Source: Piscicola geometra
Lineage: Eukaryota; Annelida; Clitellata; Hirudinida; Piscicolidae
Direction of reading: 5' to 3'
Assembly: GCA_943735955.1 (NCBI GenBank)
Contig: OX030958.1
Location: forward strand, 124,001 to 188,000
DNA: 64,000 nucleotides
Below the pieces are notes generated by a model. It made no database searches. It was not told the DNA's origin and saw only the letters and a program-made list of their open reading frames with translations. Below are positions 35,431-46,639 of the stretch, one piece after another. The translations under genes were made by a program, and so were the position numbers. The first letter of the stretch is position 1; each line of letters opens with the position of its first letter.

Positions 35431-37869
35431 AAGTGGTGCCAGGTGGTGCAAAGTGGTGCCAGGTAGTGCCAGGTGGTGCAAGGTGGTGCCAGGTGGTGCC
35501 AGGTGGTGCCAGGTGGTGCAAGGTGGTGCCAGGTGGTGCAAAGTGGTGCAAAGTGGTGCCAGGTGGTGCAAAGTGGTGCAAGGTGGTGCCAGGTGGTGCA
35601 AAGTAGTGCAAAGTGGTGCCAGGTGGTGCAAGGTGGTGCCAGGTGGTGCCAGGTGGTGCAAAGTGGTGCCAGGTAGTGCCAGGTGGTGCAAGGTGGTGCC
35701 AGGTGGTGCCAGGTGGTGCCAGGTGGTGCAAGGTGGTGCCAGGTGGTGCAAAGTGGTGCAAAGTGGTGCCAGGTGGTGCAAAGTGGTGCAAGGTGGTGCC
35801 AGGTGGTGCAAAGTGGTGCAAGGTGGTGCCAGGTGGTGCCAGGTGGTGCCAGGTGGTGCAAGGTGGTGCCAGGTATTGCAAGGTGGTGCAAAGTGGAGCC
35901 AGGTGGTGCAAGGTGGTGCCAGGTGGTGCAAAGTGGTGCAAAGTGGTGCCAGGTGGTGCAAAGTGGTGCAAGGTGGTGCCAGGTAGTGCAAATTGGTGCC
36001 AGGTGGTGCAAGGTGGTGCCAGGTGGTGCAAAGTGGTGCAAGGTGGTGCCAGGTGGTGCAAAGTGGTGCAAAGTGGTGCCAGGTTGTGCCAGGTGATGCA
36101 AGGTGGTGCTAGGTGGTGCAAAGTGGTGCAAAGTGGTGCCAGGTGGTGCAAAGTGGTGCAAGGTGGTGCCAGGTGGTGCAAAGTGGTGCCAGGTGGTGCA
36201 AGGTGGTGCCAGGTGGTGCCAGGTGGTGCAAGGTAGTGCAAGGTGGTGCCAGGTGGTGCAAAGTGGTGCCAAGTGGTGCCAAAGGTGCAAAGTGGTGCCA
36301 GGTGGTGCAAGGTGGTGCAAGGTGGTGCCAGGTGGTGCAAAGTGGTGCAAAGTGGTGCCAGGTGGTGCAAAGTGGTGCAAGGTGGTGCCAGGTGGTGCAA
36401 AGTGGTGCCAGGTGGTGCAAAGTCGTGCAAGGTGGTGCCAGGTGGTGCCAGGTGGTGCAAGGTGGTGCCAGGTGGTGCAAAGTAGTGCAAAGTGGTGCCA
36501 GGTGGTGCAAGGTGGTGCCAGGTGGTGCCAGGTGGTGCAAAGTGGTGCAAAGTGGTGCCAGGTGGTGCAAGGTGGTGCCAGGTAGTGCCAGATGGTGCCA
36601 GGTGGTGCAAAGTGGTGCAAAGTGGTGCCAAGTGGTGCAAAGTGGTGCAAAGTGGTGCCAGGTGGTGCAAGGTGGTGCCAGGTAGTGCCAGATGGTGCCA
36701 GGTGGTGCAAGATGGTGCCAGGTGGTGCAAAGTGGTGCAAAGTGGTGCCAGGTGGTGCAAAGTGGTGCAAAGTGGTGCCAGGTGGTGCAAAGTGGTGCAA
36801 GGTGGTGCCAGGTGGTGCAAAGTGGTGCAAAGTGGTGCCAGGTGGTGCCAGGTGGTGCAAAGTAGTGCAAAGTGGTGCCAGGTGGTGCAAAGTGGTGCAA
36901 GGTGGTGCCAGGTGGTGCAAGGTGGTGCCAGGTGGTGCAAAGTAGTGCAAAGTGGTGCAAAGTGGTGCCAGGTGGTGCAAAGTGGTGCAAGGTGGTGCCA
37001 GGTGGTGCAAGATGGTGCCAGGTGGTGCAAAGTGGTGCAAAGTAGTGCCAGGTGGTGCAAAGTGGTGCAAAGTGGTGCCAGGTGGTGCAAAGTGGTGCAA
37101 GGTGGTGCCAGGTGGTGCAAAGTCGTGCAAGGTGGTGCCAGGTGGTGCCAGGTGGTGCCAGGTGGTGCCAGGTGGTGCAAAGTGGTGCCAGGTAGTGCCA
37201 GGTGGTGCAAGGTGGTGCCAGGTGGTGCCAGGTGGTGCCAGGTGGTGCAAGGTGGTGCCAGGTGGTGCAAAGTGGTGCCAGGTGGTGCAAAGTGGTGCAA
37301 GGTGGTGCTAGGTGGTGCAAAGTGGTGCAAGGTGGTGCCAGGTGGTGCCAGGTGGTGCCAGGTGGTGCAAGGTAATGCCAGGTGGTGCAAAGTGGTGCAA
37401 AGTGGAGCCATGTGGTGCAAGGTGGTGCCAGGTGGTGCAAAGTGGTGCAAAGTGGTGCCAGGTGGTGCAAAGTGGTGCAAGGTGGTGCCAGGTGGTGCAA
37501 AGTGGTGCCAGGTGGTGCAAGGTGGTGCCAGGTGGTGCAAAGTGGTGCAAGGTGGTGCCAGGTGGTGCAAAGTGGTGCAAAGTGGTGCCAGGTGGTGCAA
37601 GGTGGTGCAAGGTGGTGCTAGGTGGTGCAAAGTGGTGCAAAGTGGTGCCAAGTGGTGCAAAGTGGTGCAAGGTGGTGCCAGGTTGTGCAAAGTGGTGCCA
37701 GGTGGTGCAAGGTGGTGCCAGGTGGTGCCAGGTGGTGCAAAGTAGTGCAAGGTGGTGCCAGGTGGTGCAAAGTGGTGCCAGGTGGTGCAAAGTGGTGCCA
37801 GGTGGTGCAAAGTGGTGCAAGGTGGTGCCAGGTGGTGCCAGGTGGTGCCAGGTGGTGCAAGGTGGTGCC

Positions 37870-40650
37870 AGGTGGTGCAAAGTGGTGCAAAGTGGAGCCA
37901 GGTGGTGCAAAGTGGTGCAAAGTGGAACCAGGTGGTGCAAAGTGGTGCAAAGTGGTGCCAGGTGGTGCAAAGTGGTGCAAGGTGGTGCCAGGTGGTGCAA
38001 AGTGGTGCAAAGTGGTGCCAGGTGGTGCAAAGTGATGCAAGGTGGTGCCAGGTGGTGCAAAGTGGTGCCAGGTGGTGCCAGGTGGTGCAAAGTGGTGCAA
38101 ATTGGTGCCAGGTGGTGCCAGGTGGTGCAAGGTGGTGCCAGGTGGTGCCAGGTGGTGCCAGGTGGTGCCAGGTGGTGCAAAGTAGTGCAAGGTGGTGCCA
38201 GGTGGTGCAAAGTGGTGCAAAGTGGTGCCAGGTGGTGCAAAGTGGTGCAAGGTGGTGCCAGGTGGTGCAAAGTGGTGCCAGGTGGTGCAAGGTGGTGCCA
38301 GGTGGTGCAAAGTGGTGCAAGGTGGTGCCAGGTGGTGCAAAGTGGTGCCAAGTGGTGCCATGTGGTGCAAAGTGGTGCAAAGTGGTGCCAGGTGGTGCAA
38401 AGTGGTGCCAGGTGGTGCCAGGTGGTGCAAAGTGGTGCAAAGTGGTGCCAGGTGGTGCCAGGTGGTGCAAGGTGGTGCCAGGTGGTGCCAGGTGGTGCCA
38501 GGTGGTGCAAGGTGGTGCCAGGTGGTGCAAAGTGGTGCAAAGTGGTGCCAGGTGGTGCAAAGTGGTGCAAGGTGGTGCCAGGTGGTGCAAAGTGGTGCCA
38601 GGTGGTGCCAGGTGGTGCCAGGTGGTGCCACGTGGTGCAAAGTAGTGCAAGGTAAGGCCAGGTGGTGCAAAGTGGTGCCAAGTGGTGCCAGGTGGTGCAA
38701 AGTGGTGCAAAGTGGTGCCAGGTGGTGCAAGGTGGTGCCAGGTGGTGACAGGTGGTGCAAGGTGGTGCCAGGTGGTGCAAAGTGGTGCAAAGTGGTGCCA
38801 GGTGGTGCAAAGTGGTGCAAGGTGGTGCCAGGTGGTGCAAAGTGGTGCCAGGTGGTGCCAGGTGGTGCCAGGTGGTGCAAGGTGGTGCCAGGTGGTGCAA
38901 AGTGGTGCAAAGTGGAGCCAGGTGGTGCAAAGTGGTGCAAAGTGGAGCCAGGTGGTGCAAAGTGGTGCAAAGTGGTGCCAGGTGGTGCAAAGTGTTGCAA
39001 GGTGGTGCCAGGTGGTGCAAAGTGGTGCAAAGTGGTGCCAGGTGGTGCCAGGTGGTGCAAAGTGGTGCAAAGTGGTGCAAAGTGGTGCCAGGTGGTGCCA
39101 GGTGGTGCAAGGTGGTGCCAGGTGGTGCAAGGTGGTGCCAGGTGGTGCAAAGTGGTGCAAAGTGGTGCCAGGTGGTGCAAAGTGGTGCAAGGTGGTGCCA
39201 GGTGGTGCCAGGTGGTGCCAGGTGGTGCAAGGTGGTGCCAGGTGGTGCAAAGTGGTGCAAAGTGGAGACAGGTGGTGCAAAGTGGTGCAAAGTGGAACCA
39301 GGTGGTGCAAAGTGGTGCAAAGTGGTGCCAGGTAGTGCAAAGTGGTGCAAGGTGGTGCCAGGTGGTGCAAAGTGGTGCAAAGTGGTGCCAGGTGGTGCAA
39401 AGTGATGCAAGGTGGTGCCAGGTGGTGCAAAGTGGTGCCAGGTGGTGCCAGGTGGTGCAAAGTGGTGCAAAGTGGTGCCAGGTGGTGCCAGGTGGTGCAA
39501 GGTGGTGCCAGGTGGTGCCAGGTGGTGCCAGGTGGTGCCAGGTGGTGCAAAGTAGTGCAAGGTGGTGCCAGGTGGTGCAAAGTGGTGCAAAGTGGTGCCA
39601 GGTGGTGCAAAGTGGTGCAAGGTGGTGCCAGGTGGTGCAAAGTGGTGCCAAGTGGTGCAAGGTGGTGCCAGGTGGTGCAAAGTGGTGCAAGGTGGTGCCA
39701 GGTGGTGCAAAGTGGTGCCAAGTGGTGCCATGTGGTGCAAAGTGGTGCAAAGTGGTGCCAGGTGGTGCAAAGTGGTGCCAGGTGGTGCCAGGTGGTGCAA
39801 AGTGGTGCAAAGTGGTGCCAGGTGGTGCCAGGTGGTGCAAGGTGGTGCCAGGTGGTGCCAGGTGGTGCCAGGTGGTGCAAGGTGGTGCCAGGTGGTGCAA
39901 AGTGGTGCAAAGTGGTGCCAGGTGGTGCAAAGTGGTGCAAGGTGGTGCCAGGTGGTGCAAAGTGGTGCCAGGTGGTGCAAGGTGGTGCCAGGTGGTGCCA
40001 GGTGGTGCAAAGTAGTGCAAGGTAAGGCCAGGTGGTGCAAAGTGGTGCCAAGTGGTGCCAGGTGGTGCAAAGTGGTGCAAAGTGGTGCCAGGTGGTGCAA
40101 GGTGGTGCCAGGTGGTGCCAGGTGGTGACAGGTGGTGCAAGGTGGTGCCAGGTGGTGCAAAGTGGTGCAAAGTGGTGCCAGGTGGTGCAAAGTGGTGCAA
40201 GGTGGTGCCAGGTGGTGCAAAGTGGTGCCAGGTGGTGCCAGGTGGTGCCAGGTGGTGCAAGGTGGTGCCAGGTGGTGCAAAGTGGTGCAAAGTGGAGCCA
40301 GGTGGTGCAAAGTGGTGCAAAGTGGAGCCAGGTGGTGCAAAGTGGTGCAAAGTGGTGCCAGGTGGTGCAAAGTGTTGCAAGGTGGTGCCAGGTGGTGCAA
40401 AGTGGTGCAAAGTGGTGCCAGGTGGTGCCAGGTGGTGCAAAGTGGTGCAAAGTGGTGCAAAGTGGTGCCAGGTGGTGCCAGGTGGTGCAAGGTGGTGCCA
40501 GGTGGTGCAAGGTGGTGCCAGGTGGTGCAAAGTGGTGCAAAGTGGTGCCAGGTGGTGCAAAGTGGTGCAAGGTGGTGCCAGGTGGTGCAAAGTGGTGCAA
40601 GGTGGTGCCAGGTGGTGCCAGGTGGTGCCAGGTGGTGCCAGGTGGTGCTA
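37870..40650. repeat. 1,370-bp tandem duplication marked by GTAAGGCC
   Basis: Bases from about 37,870 are repeated from about 39,240 at an offset of 1,370. Markers in step include GTGGAACC (37,921 and 39,291), GTGATGCAAGG (38,031 and 39,401), GCCATGTGG (38,361 and 39,731) and GTAAGGCC (38,651 and 40,021). The first copy has GCCACGTGG near 38,630, and this palindromic CACGTG is absent from the second. A further GTAAGGCC unit at 41,161 follows after only 1,140 bp, so the third copy is shorter. Confidence 0.85.
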
Positions 40651-42130
40651 GGTGGTGCCAGGTGGTGCCAGGTGGTGCCAGGTGGTGCCAGGTGGTGCAA
40701 GGTGGTGCCAGGTGGTGCAAAGTGGTGCAAAGTGGAGCCAGGTGGTGCAAAGTGGTGCAAAGTGGAGCCAGGTGGTGCAAAGTGGTGCAAAGTGGTGCCA
40801 GGTGGTGCAAAGTGTTGCAAGGTGGTGCCAGGTGGTGCAAAGTGGTGCTAAGTGGTGCCAGGTGGTGCCAGGTGGTGCAAAGTGGTGCGAAGTGGTGCAA
40901 AGTGGTGCCAGGTGGTGCCAGGTGGTGCAAGGTGGTGCCAGGTGGTGCAAGGTGGTGCCAGGTGGTGCAAAGTGGTGCAAAGTGGTGCCAGGTGGTGCCA
41001 GGTGGTGCAATGTGGTGCCAGGTGGTGCCAGGTGGTGCAAAGTGGTGCAAAGTGGTGCCAGGTGGTGCAAAGTGGTGCAAGGTGGTGCCAGGTGGTGCAA
41101 AGTGGTGCCAGGTGGTGCAAGGTGGTGCCAGGTGGTGCCAGGTGGTGCAAAGTAGTGCAAGGTAAGGCCAGGTGGTGCAAAGTGGTGCCAAGTGGTGCCA
41201 GGTGGTGCAAAGTGGTGCAAAGTGGTGCCAGGTGGTGCAAGGTGGTGCCAGGTGGTGCCAGGTGGTGACAGGTGGTGCAAGGTGGTGCCAGGTGGTGCAA
41301 AGTGGTGCAAAGTGGTGCCAGGTGGTGCAAAGTGGTGCAAGGTGGTGCCAGGTGGTGCAAAGTGGTGCCAGGTGGTGCCAGGTGGTGCCAGGTGGTGCAA
41401 GGTGGTGCCAGGTGGTGCAAAGTGGTGCAAAGTGGAGCCAGGTGGTGCAAAGTGGTGCAAAGTGGAGCCAGGTGGTGCAAAGTGGTGCAAAGTGGTGCCA
41501 GGTGGTGCAAAGTGTTGCAAGGTGGTGCCAGGTGGTGCAAAGTAGTGCAAAGTGGTGCCAGGTGGTGCCAGGTGGTGCAAAGTGGTGCAAAGTGGTGCAA
41601 AGTGGTGCCAGGTGGTGCCAGGTGGTGCAAGGTGGTGCCAGGTGGTGCAAGGTGGTGCCAGGTGGTGCAAAGTGGTGCAAAGTGGTGCCAGGTGGTGCAA
41701 AGTGGTGCAAGGTGGTGCCAGGTGGTGCAAAGTGGTGCAAGGTGGTGCCAGGTGGTGCCAGGTGGTGCCAGGTGGTGCAAGGTGGTGCCAGGTGGTGCAA
41801 AGTGGTGCAAAGTGGTGCCAGGTGGTGCAAAGTTGTGCAAGGTGGTGCCAGGTGGTGCAAAGTGGTGCCAGGTGGTGCCAGGTGGTGCAAAGTGGTGCAA
41901 AGTGGTGCCAGGTGGTGCAAGGTGGTGCCAGGTAGTGTCAGATGGTGCCAGGTGGTGCAAGGTGGTGCCAGGTGGTGCAAAGTGGTGCAAAGTGGTGCCA
42001 GGTGGTGCAAAGTGGTGCAAAGTGGTGCCAGGTGGTGCAAAGTGGTGCAAGGTGGTGCCAGGTGGTGCAAAGTGGTGCAAGGTGGTGCCAGGTGGTGCCA
42101 GGTGGTGCCAGGTGGTGCAAGGTGGTGCCA

Positions 42131-44650
42131 GGTGGTGCAAAGTGGTGCCAGGTGGTGCCAGGTGGTGCAAAGTGGTGCAAAGTGGTGCCAGGTGGTGCCA
42201 GGTGGTGCAAGGTGGTGCCAGGTGGTGCCAGGTGGTGCCAGGTGGTGCCAGGTGGTGCAAAGTGGTGCAAAGTGGTGCCAGGTGGTGCAAAGTGGTGCAA
42301 AGTGGTGCCAGGTGGTGCAAAGTGGTGCCAGGTGGTGCCAGGTGGTGCAAGGTGGTGCCAGGTGGTGCCAGGTGGTGCCAGGTGGTGCCAGGTGGTGCAA
42401 AGTAGTGCAAGGTGGTGCCAGGTGGTGCAAAGTGGTGCAAAGTGGTGCCAGGTGGTGCAAAGTGGTGCAAGGTGGTGCCAGGTGGTGCAAAGTGGTGCCA
42501 GGTGGTGCAAGGTGGTGCCAGGTGGTGCAAAGTGGTGCAAGGTGGTGCCAGGTGGTGCAAAGTGGTGCCAAGTGGTGCCATGTGGTGCAAAGTGGTGCAA
42601 AGTGGTGCCAGGTGGTGCAAAGTGGTGCCAGGTGGTGCCAGGTGGTGCAAAGTGGTGCAAAGTGGTGCCAAATGGTGCCAGGTGGTGCAAGGTGGTGCCA
42701 GGTGGTGCCAGGTGGTGCCAGGTGGTGCAAGGTGGTGCCAGGTGGTGCAAAGTGGTGCAAAGTGGTGCCAGGTGGTGCAAAGTGGTGCAAGGTGGTGCCA
42801 GGTGGTGCAAAGTGGTGCCAGGTGGTGCCAGGTGGTGCCAGGTGGTGCCACGTGGTGCAAAGTAGTGCAAGGTAAGGCCAGGTGGTGCAAAGTGGTGCCA
42901 AGTGGTGCCAGGTGGTGCAAAGTGGTGCAAAGTGGTGCCAGGTGGTGCAAGGTGGTGCCAGGTGGTGACAGGTGGTGCAAGGTGGTGCCAGGTGGTGCAA
43001 AGTGGTGCAAAGTGGTGCCAGGTGGTGCAAAGTGGTGCAAGGTGGTGCCAGGTGGTGCAAAGTGGTGCCAGGTGGTGCCAGGTGGTGCCAGGTGGTGCAA
43101 GGTGGTGCCAGGTGGTGCAAAGTGGTGCAAAGTGGAGCCAGGTGGTGCAAAGTGGTGCAAAGTGGAGCCAGGTGGTGCAAAGTGGTGCAAAGTGGTGCCA
43201 GGTGGTGCAAAGTGTTGCAAGGTGGTGCCAGGTGGTGCAAAGTGGTGCAAAGTGGTGCCAGGTGGTGCCAGGTGGTGCAAAGTGGTGCAAAGTGGTGCAA
43301 AGTGGTGCCAGGTGGTGCCAGGTGGTGCAAGGTGGTGCCAGGTGGTGCAAGGTGGTGCCAGGTGGTGCAAGGTGGTGCCAGGTGGTGCAAAGTGGTGCAA
43401 AGTGGAGCCAGGTGGTGCAAAGTGGTGCCAGGTGGTGCCAGGTGGTGCAAAGTGGTGCAAAGTGGTGCCAGGTGGTGCCAGGTGGTGCAAGGTGGTGCCA
43501 GGTGGTGCCAGGTGGTGCCAGGTGGTGCCAGGTGGTGCAAAGTGGTGCAAAGTGGTGCCAGGTGGTGCAAAGTGGTGCAAAGTGGTGCCAGGTGGTGCAA
43601 AGTGGTGCCAGGTGGTGCCAGGTGGTGCAAGGTGGTGCCAGGTGGTGCCAGGTGGTGCCAGGTGGTGCCAGGTGGTGCAAAGTAGTGCAAGGTGGTGCCA
43701 GGTGGTGCAAAGTGGTGCAAAGTGGTGCCAGGTGGTGCAAAGTGGTGCAAGGTGGTGCCAGGTGGTGCAAAGTGGTGCCAGGTGGTGCAAGGTGGTGCCA
43801 GGTGGTGCAAAGTGGTGCAAGGTGGTGCCAGGTGGTGCAAAGTGGTGCCAAGTGGTGCCATGTGGTGCAAAGTGGTGCAAAGTGGTGCCAGGTGGTGCAA
43901 AGTGGTGCCAGGTGGTGCCAGGTGGTGCAAAGTGGTGCAAAGTGGTGCCAAATGGTGCCAGGTGGTGCAAGGTGGTGCCAGGTGGTGCCAGGTGGTGCCA
44001 GGTGGTGCAAGGTGGTGCCAGGTGGTGCAAAGTGGTGCAAAGTGGTGCCAGGTGGTGCAAAGTGGTGCAAGGTGGTGCCAGGTGGTGCAAAGTGGTGCCA
44101 GGTGGTGCCAGGTGGTGCCAGGTGGTGCCACGTGGTGCAAAGTAGTGCAAGGTAAGGCCAGGTGGTGCAAAGTGGTGCCAAGTGGTGCCAGGTGGTGCAA
44201 AGTGGTGCAAAGTGGTGCCAGGTGGTGCAAGGTGGTGCCAGGTGGTGACAGGTGGTGCAAGGTGGTGCCAGGTGGTGCAAAGTGGTGCAAAGTGGTGCCA
44301 GGTGGTGCAAAGTGGTGCAAGGTGGTGCCAGGTGGTGCAAAGTGGTGCCAGGTGGTGCCAGGTGGTGCCAGGTGGTGCAAGGTGGTGCCAGGTGGTGCAA
44401 AGTGGTGCAAAGTGGAGCCAGGTGGTGCAAAGTGGTGCAAAGTGGAGCCAGGTGGTGCAAAGTGGTGCAAAGTGGTGCCAGGTGGTGCAAAGTGTTGCAA
44501 GGTGGTGCCAGGTGGTGCAAAGTGGTGCAAAGTGGTGCCAGGTGGTGCCAGGTGGTGCAAAGTGGTGCAAAGTGGTGCAAAGTGGTGCCAGGTGGTGCCA
44601 GGTGGTGCAAGGTGGTGCCAGGTGGTGCAAGGTGGTGCCAGGTGGTGCAA
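42131..44650. repeat. 1,280-bp tandem duplication
   Basis: Bases about 42,131-43,370 are repeated at about 43,411-44,650. Markers in step include GCCATGTGG (42,581 and 43,861), GCCAAATGG (42,669 and 43,949), GCCACGTGG (42,850 and 44,130), GTAAGGCC (42,871 and 44,151), GTGACAGG and two GTGGAGCC units. Outside these limits the two flanks differ in unit order, which places the junctions to within a few units. Confidence 0.88.
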
Positions 44651-46639
44651 AGTGGTGCAAAGTGGTGCCAGGTGGTGCAAAGTGGTGCAAGGTGGTGCCA
44701 GGTGGTGCCAGGTGGTGCCAGGTGGTGCAAGGTGGTGCCAGGTGGTGCAAAGTGGTGCAAAGTGGAGACAGGTGGTGCAAAGTGGTGCAAAGTGGAACCA
44801 GGTGGTGCAAAGTGGTGCAAAGTGGTGCCAGGTGGTGCAAAGTGGTGCAAGGTGGTGCCAGGTGGTGCAAAGTGGTGCAAAGTGGTGCCAGGTGGTGCAA
44901 AGTGATGCAAGGTGGTGCCAGGTGGTGCAAAGTGGTGCCAGGTGGTGCCAGGTGGTGCAAAGTGGTGCAAAGTGGTGCAGGTGGTGCCAGGTGGTGCAAG
45001 GTGGTGCCAGGTGGTGCCAGGTGGTGCCAGGTGGTGCCAGGTGGTGCAAAGTAGTGCAAGGTGGTGCCAGGTGGTGCAAAGTGGTGCAAAGTGGTGCCAG
45101 GTGGTGCAAAGTGGTGCAAGGTGGTGCCAGGTGGTGCAAAGTGGTGCCAGGTGGTGCAAGGTGGTGCCAGGTGGTGCAAAGTGGTGCAAGGTGGTGCCAG
45201 GTGGTGCAAAGTGGTGCCAAGTGGTGCCATGTGGTGCAAAGTGGTGCAAAGTGGTGCCAGGTGGTGCAAAGTGGTGCCAGGTGGTGCCAGGTGGTGCAAA
45301 GTGGTGCAAAGTGGTGCCAGGTGGTGCCAGGTGGTGCAAGGTGGTGCCAGGTGGTGCCAGGTGGTGCCAGGTGGTGCAAGGTGGTGCCAGGTGGTGCAAA
45401 GTGGTGCAAAGTGGTGCCAGGTGGTGCAAAGTGGTGCAAGGTGGTGCCAGGTGGTGCAAAGTGGTGCCAGGTGGTGCAAGGTGGTGCCAGGTGGTGCCAG
45501 GTGGTGCAAAGTAGTGCAAGGTAAGGCCAGGTGGTGCAAAGTGGTGCCAAGTGGTGCCAGGTGGTGCAAAGTGGTGCAAAGTGGTGCCAGGTGGTGCAAG
45601 GTGGTGCCAGGTGGTGCCAGGTGGTGACAGGTGGTGCAAGGTGGTGCCAGGTGGTGCAAAGTGGTGCAAAGTGGTGCCAGGTGGTGCAAAGTGGTGCAAG
45701 GTGGTGCCAGGTGGTGCAAAGTGGTGCCAGGTGGTGCCAGGTGGTGCCAGGTGGTGCAAGGTGGTGCCAGGTGGTGCAAAGTGGTGCAAAGTGGAGCCAG
45801 GTGGTGCAAAGTGGTGCAAAGTGGAGCCAGGTGGTGCAAAGTGGTGCAAAGTGGTGCCAGGTGGTGCAAAGTGTTGCAAGGTGGTGCCAGGTGGTGCAAA
45901 GTGGTGCAAAGTGGTGCCAGGTGGTGCCAGGTGGTGCAAAGTGGTGCAAAGTGGTGCCAGGTGGTGCCAGGTGGTGCAAGGTGGTGCCAGGTGGTGCAAG
46001 GTGGTGCCAGGTGGTGCAAAGTGGTGCAAAGTGGTGCCAGGTGGTGCAAAGTGGTGCAAGGTGGTGCCAGGTGGTGCAAAGTGGTGCAAGGTGGTGCCAG
46101 GTGGTGCCAGGTGGTGCCAGGTGGTGCTAGGTGGTGCCAGGTGGTGCCAGGTGGTGCCAGGTGGTGCCAGGTGGTGCAAGGTGGTGCCAGGTGGTGCAAA
46201 GTGGTGCAAAGTGGAGCCAGGTGGTGCAAAGTGGTGCAAAGTGGAGCCAGGTGGTGCAAAGTGGTGCAAAGTGGTGCCAGGTGGTGCAAAGTGTTGCAAG
46301 GTGGTGCCAGGTGGTGCAAAGTGGTGCAAAGTGGTGCCAGGTGGTGCCAGGTGGTGCAAAGTGGTGCAAAGTGGTGCAAAGTGGTGCCAGGTGGTGCCAG
46401 GTGGTGCAAGGTGGTGCCAGGTGGTGCAAGGTGGTGCCAGGTGGTGCAAAGTGGTGCAAAGTGGTGCCAGGTGGTGCCAGGTGGTGCAAAGTGGTGCCAG
46501 GTGGTGCCAGGTGGTGCAAAGTGGTGCAAAGTGGTGCCAGGTGGTGCAAAGTGGTGCAAGGTGGTGCCAGGTGGTGCAAAGTGGTGCCAGGTGGTGCAAG
46601 GTGGTGCCAGGTGGTGCCAGGTGGTGCAAAGTAGTGCAA

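Noticed and set aside
2798..45979. Minus-strand open frame of 14,393 codons
   Set aside because: It begins at TTG, not ATG, and reads only variants of the His-His-Leu-Ala-Pro-Pro-Gly-Thr-Thr-Trp decapeptide. The other two minus frames are open over the same ground. The absence of stops follows from the unit sequence, so the length carries no information about coding.
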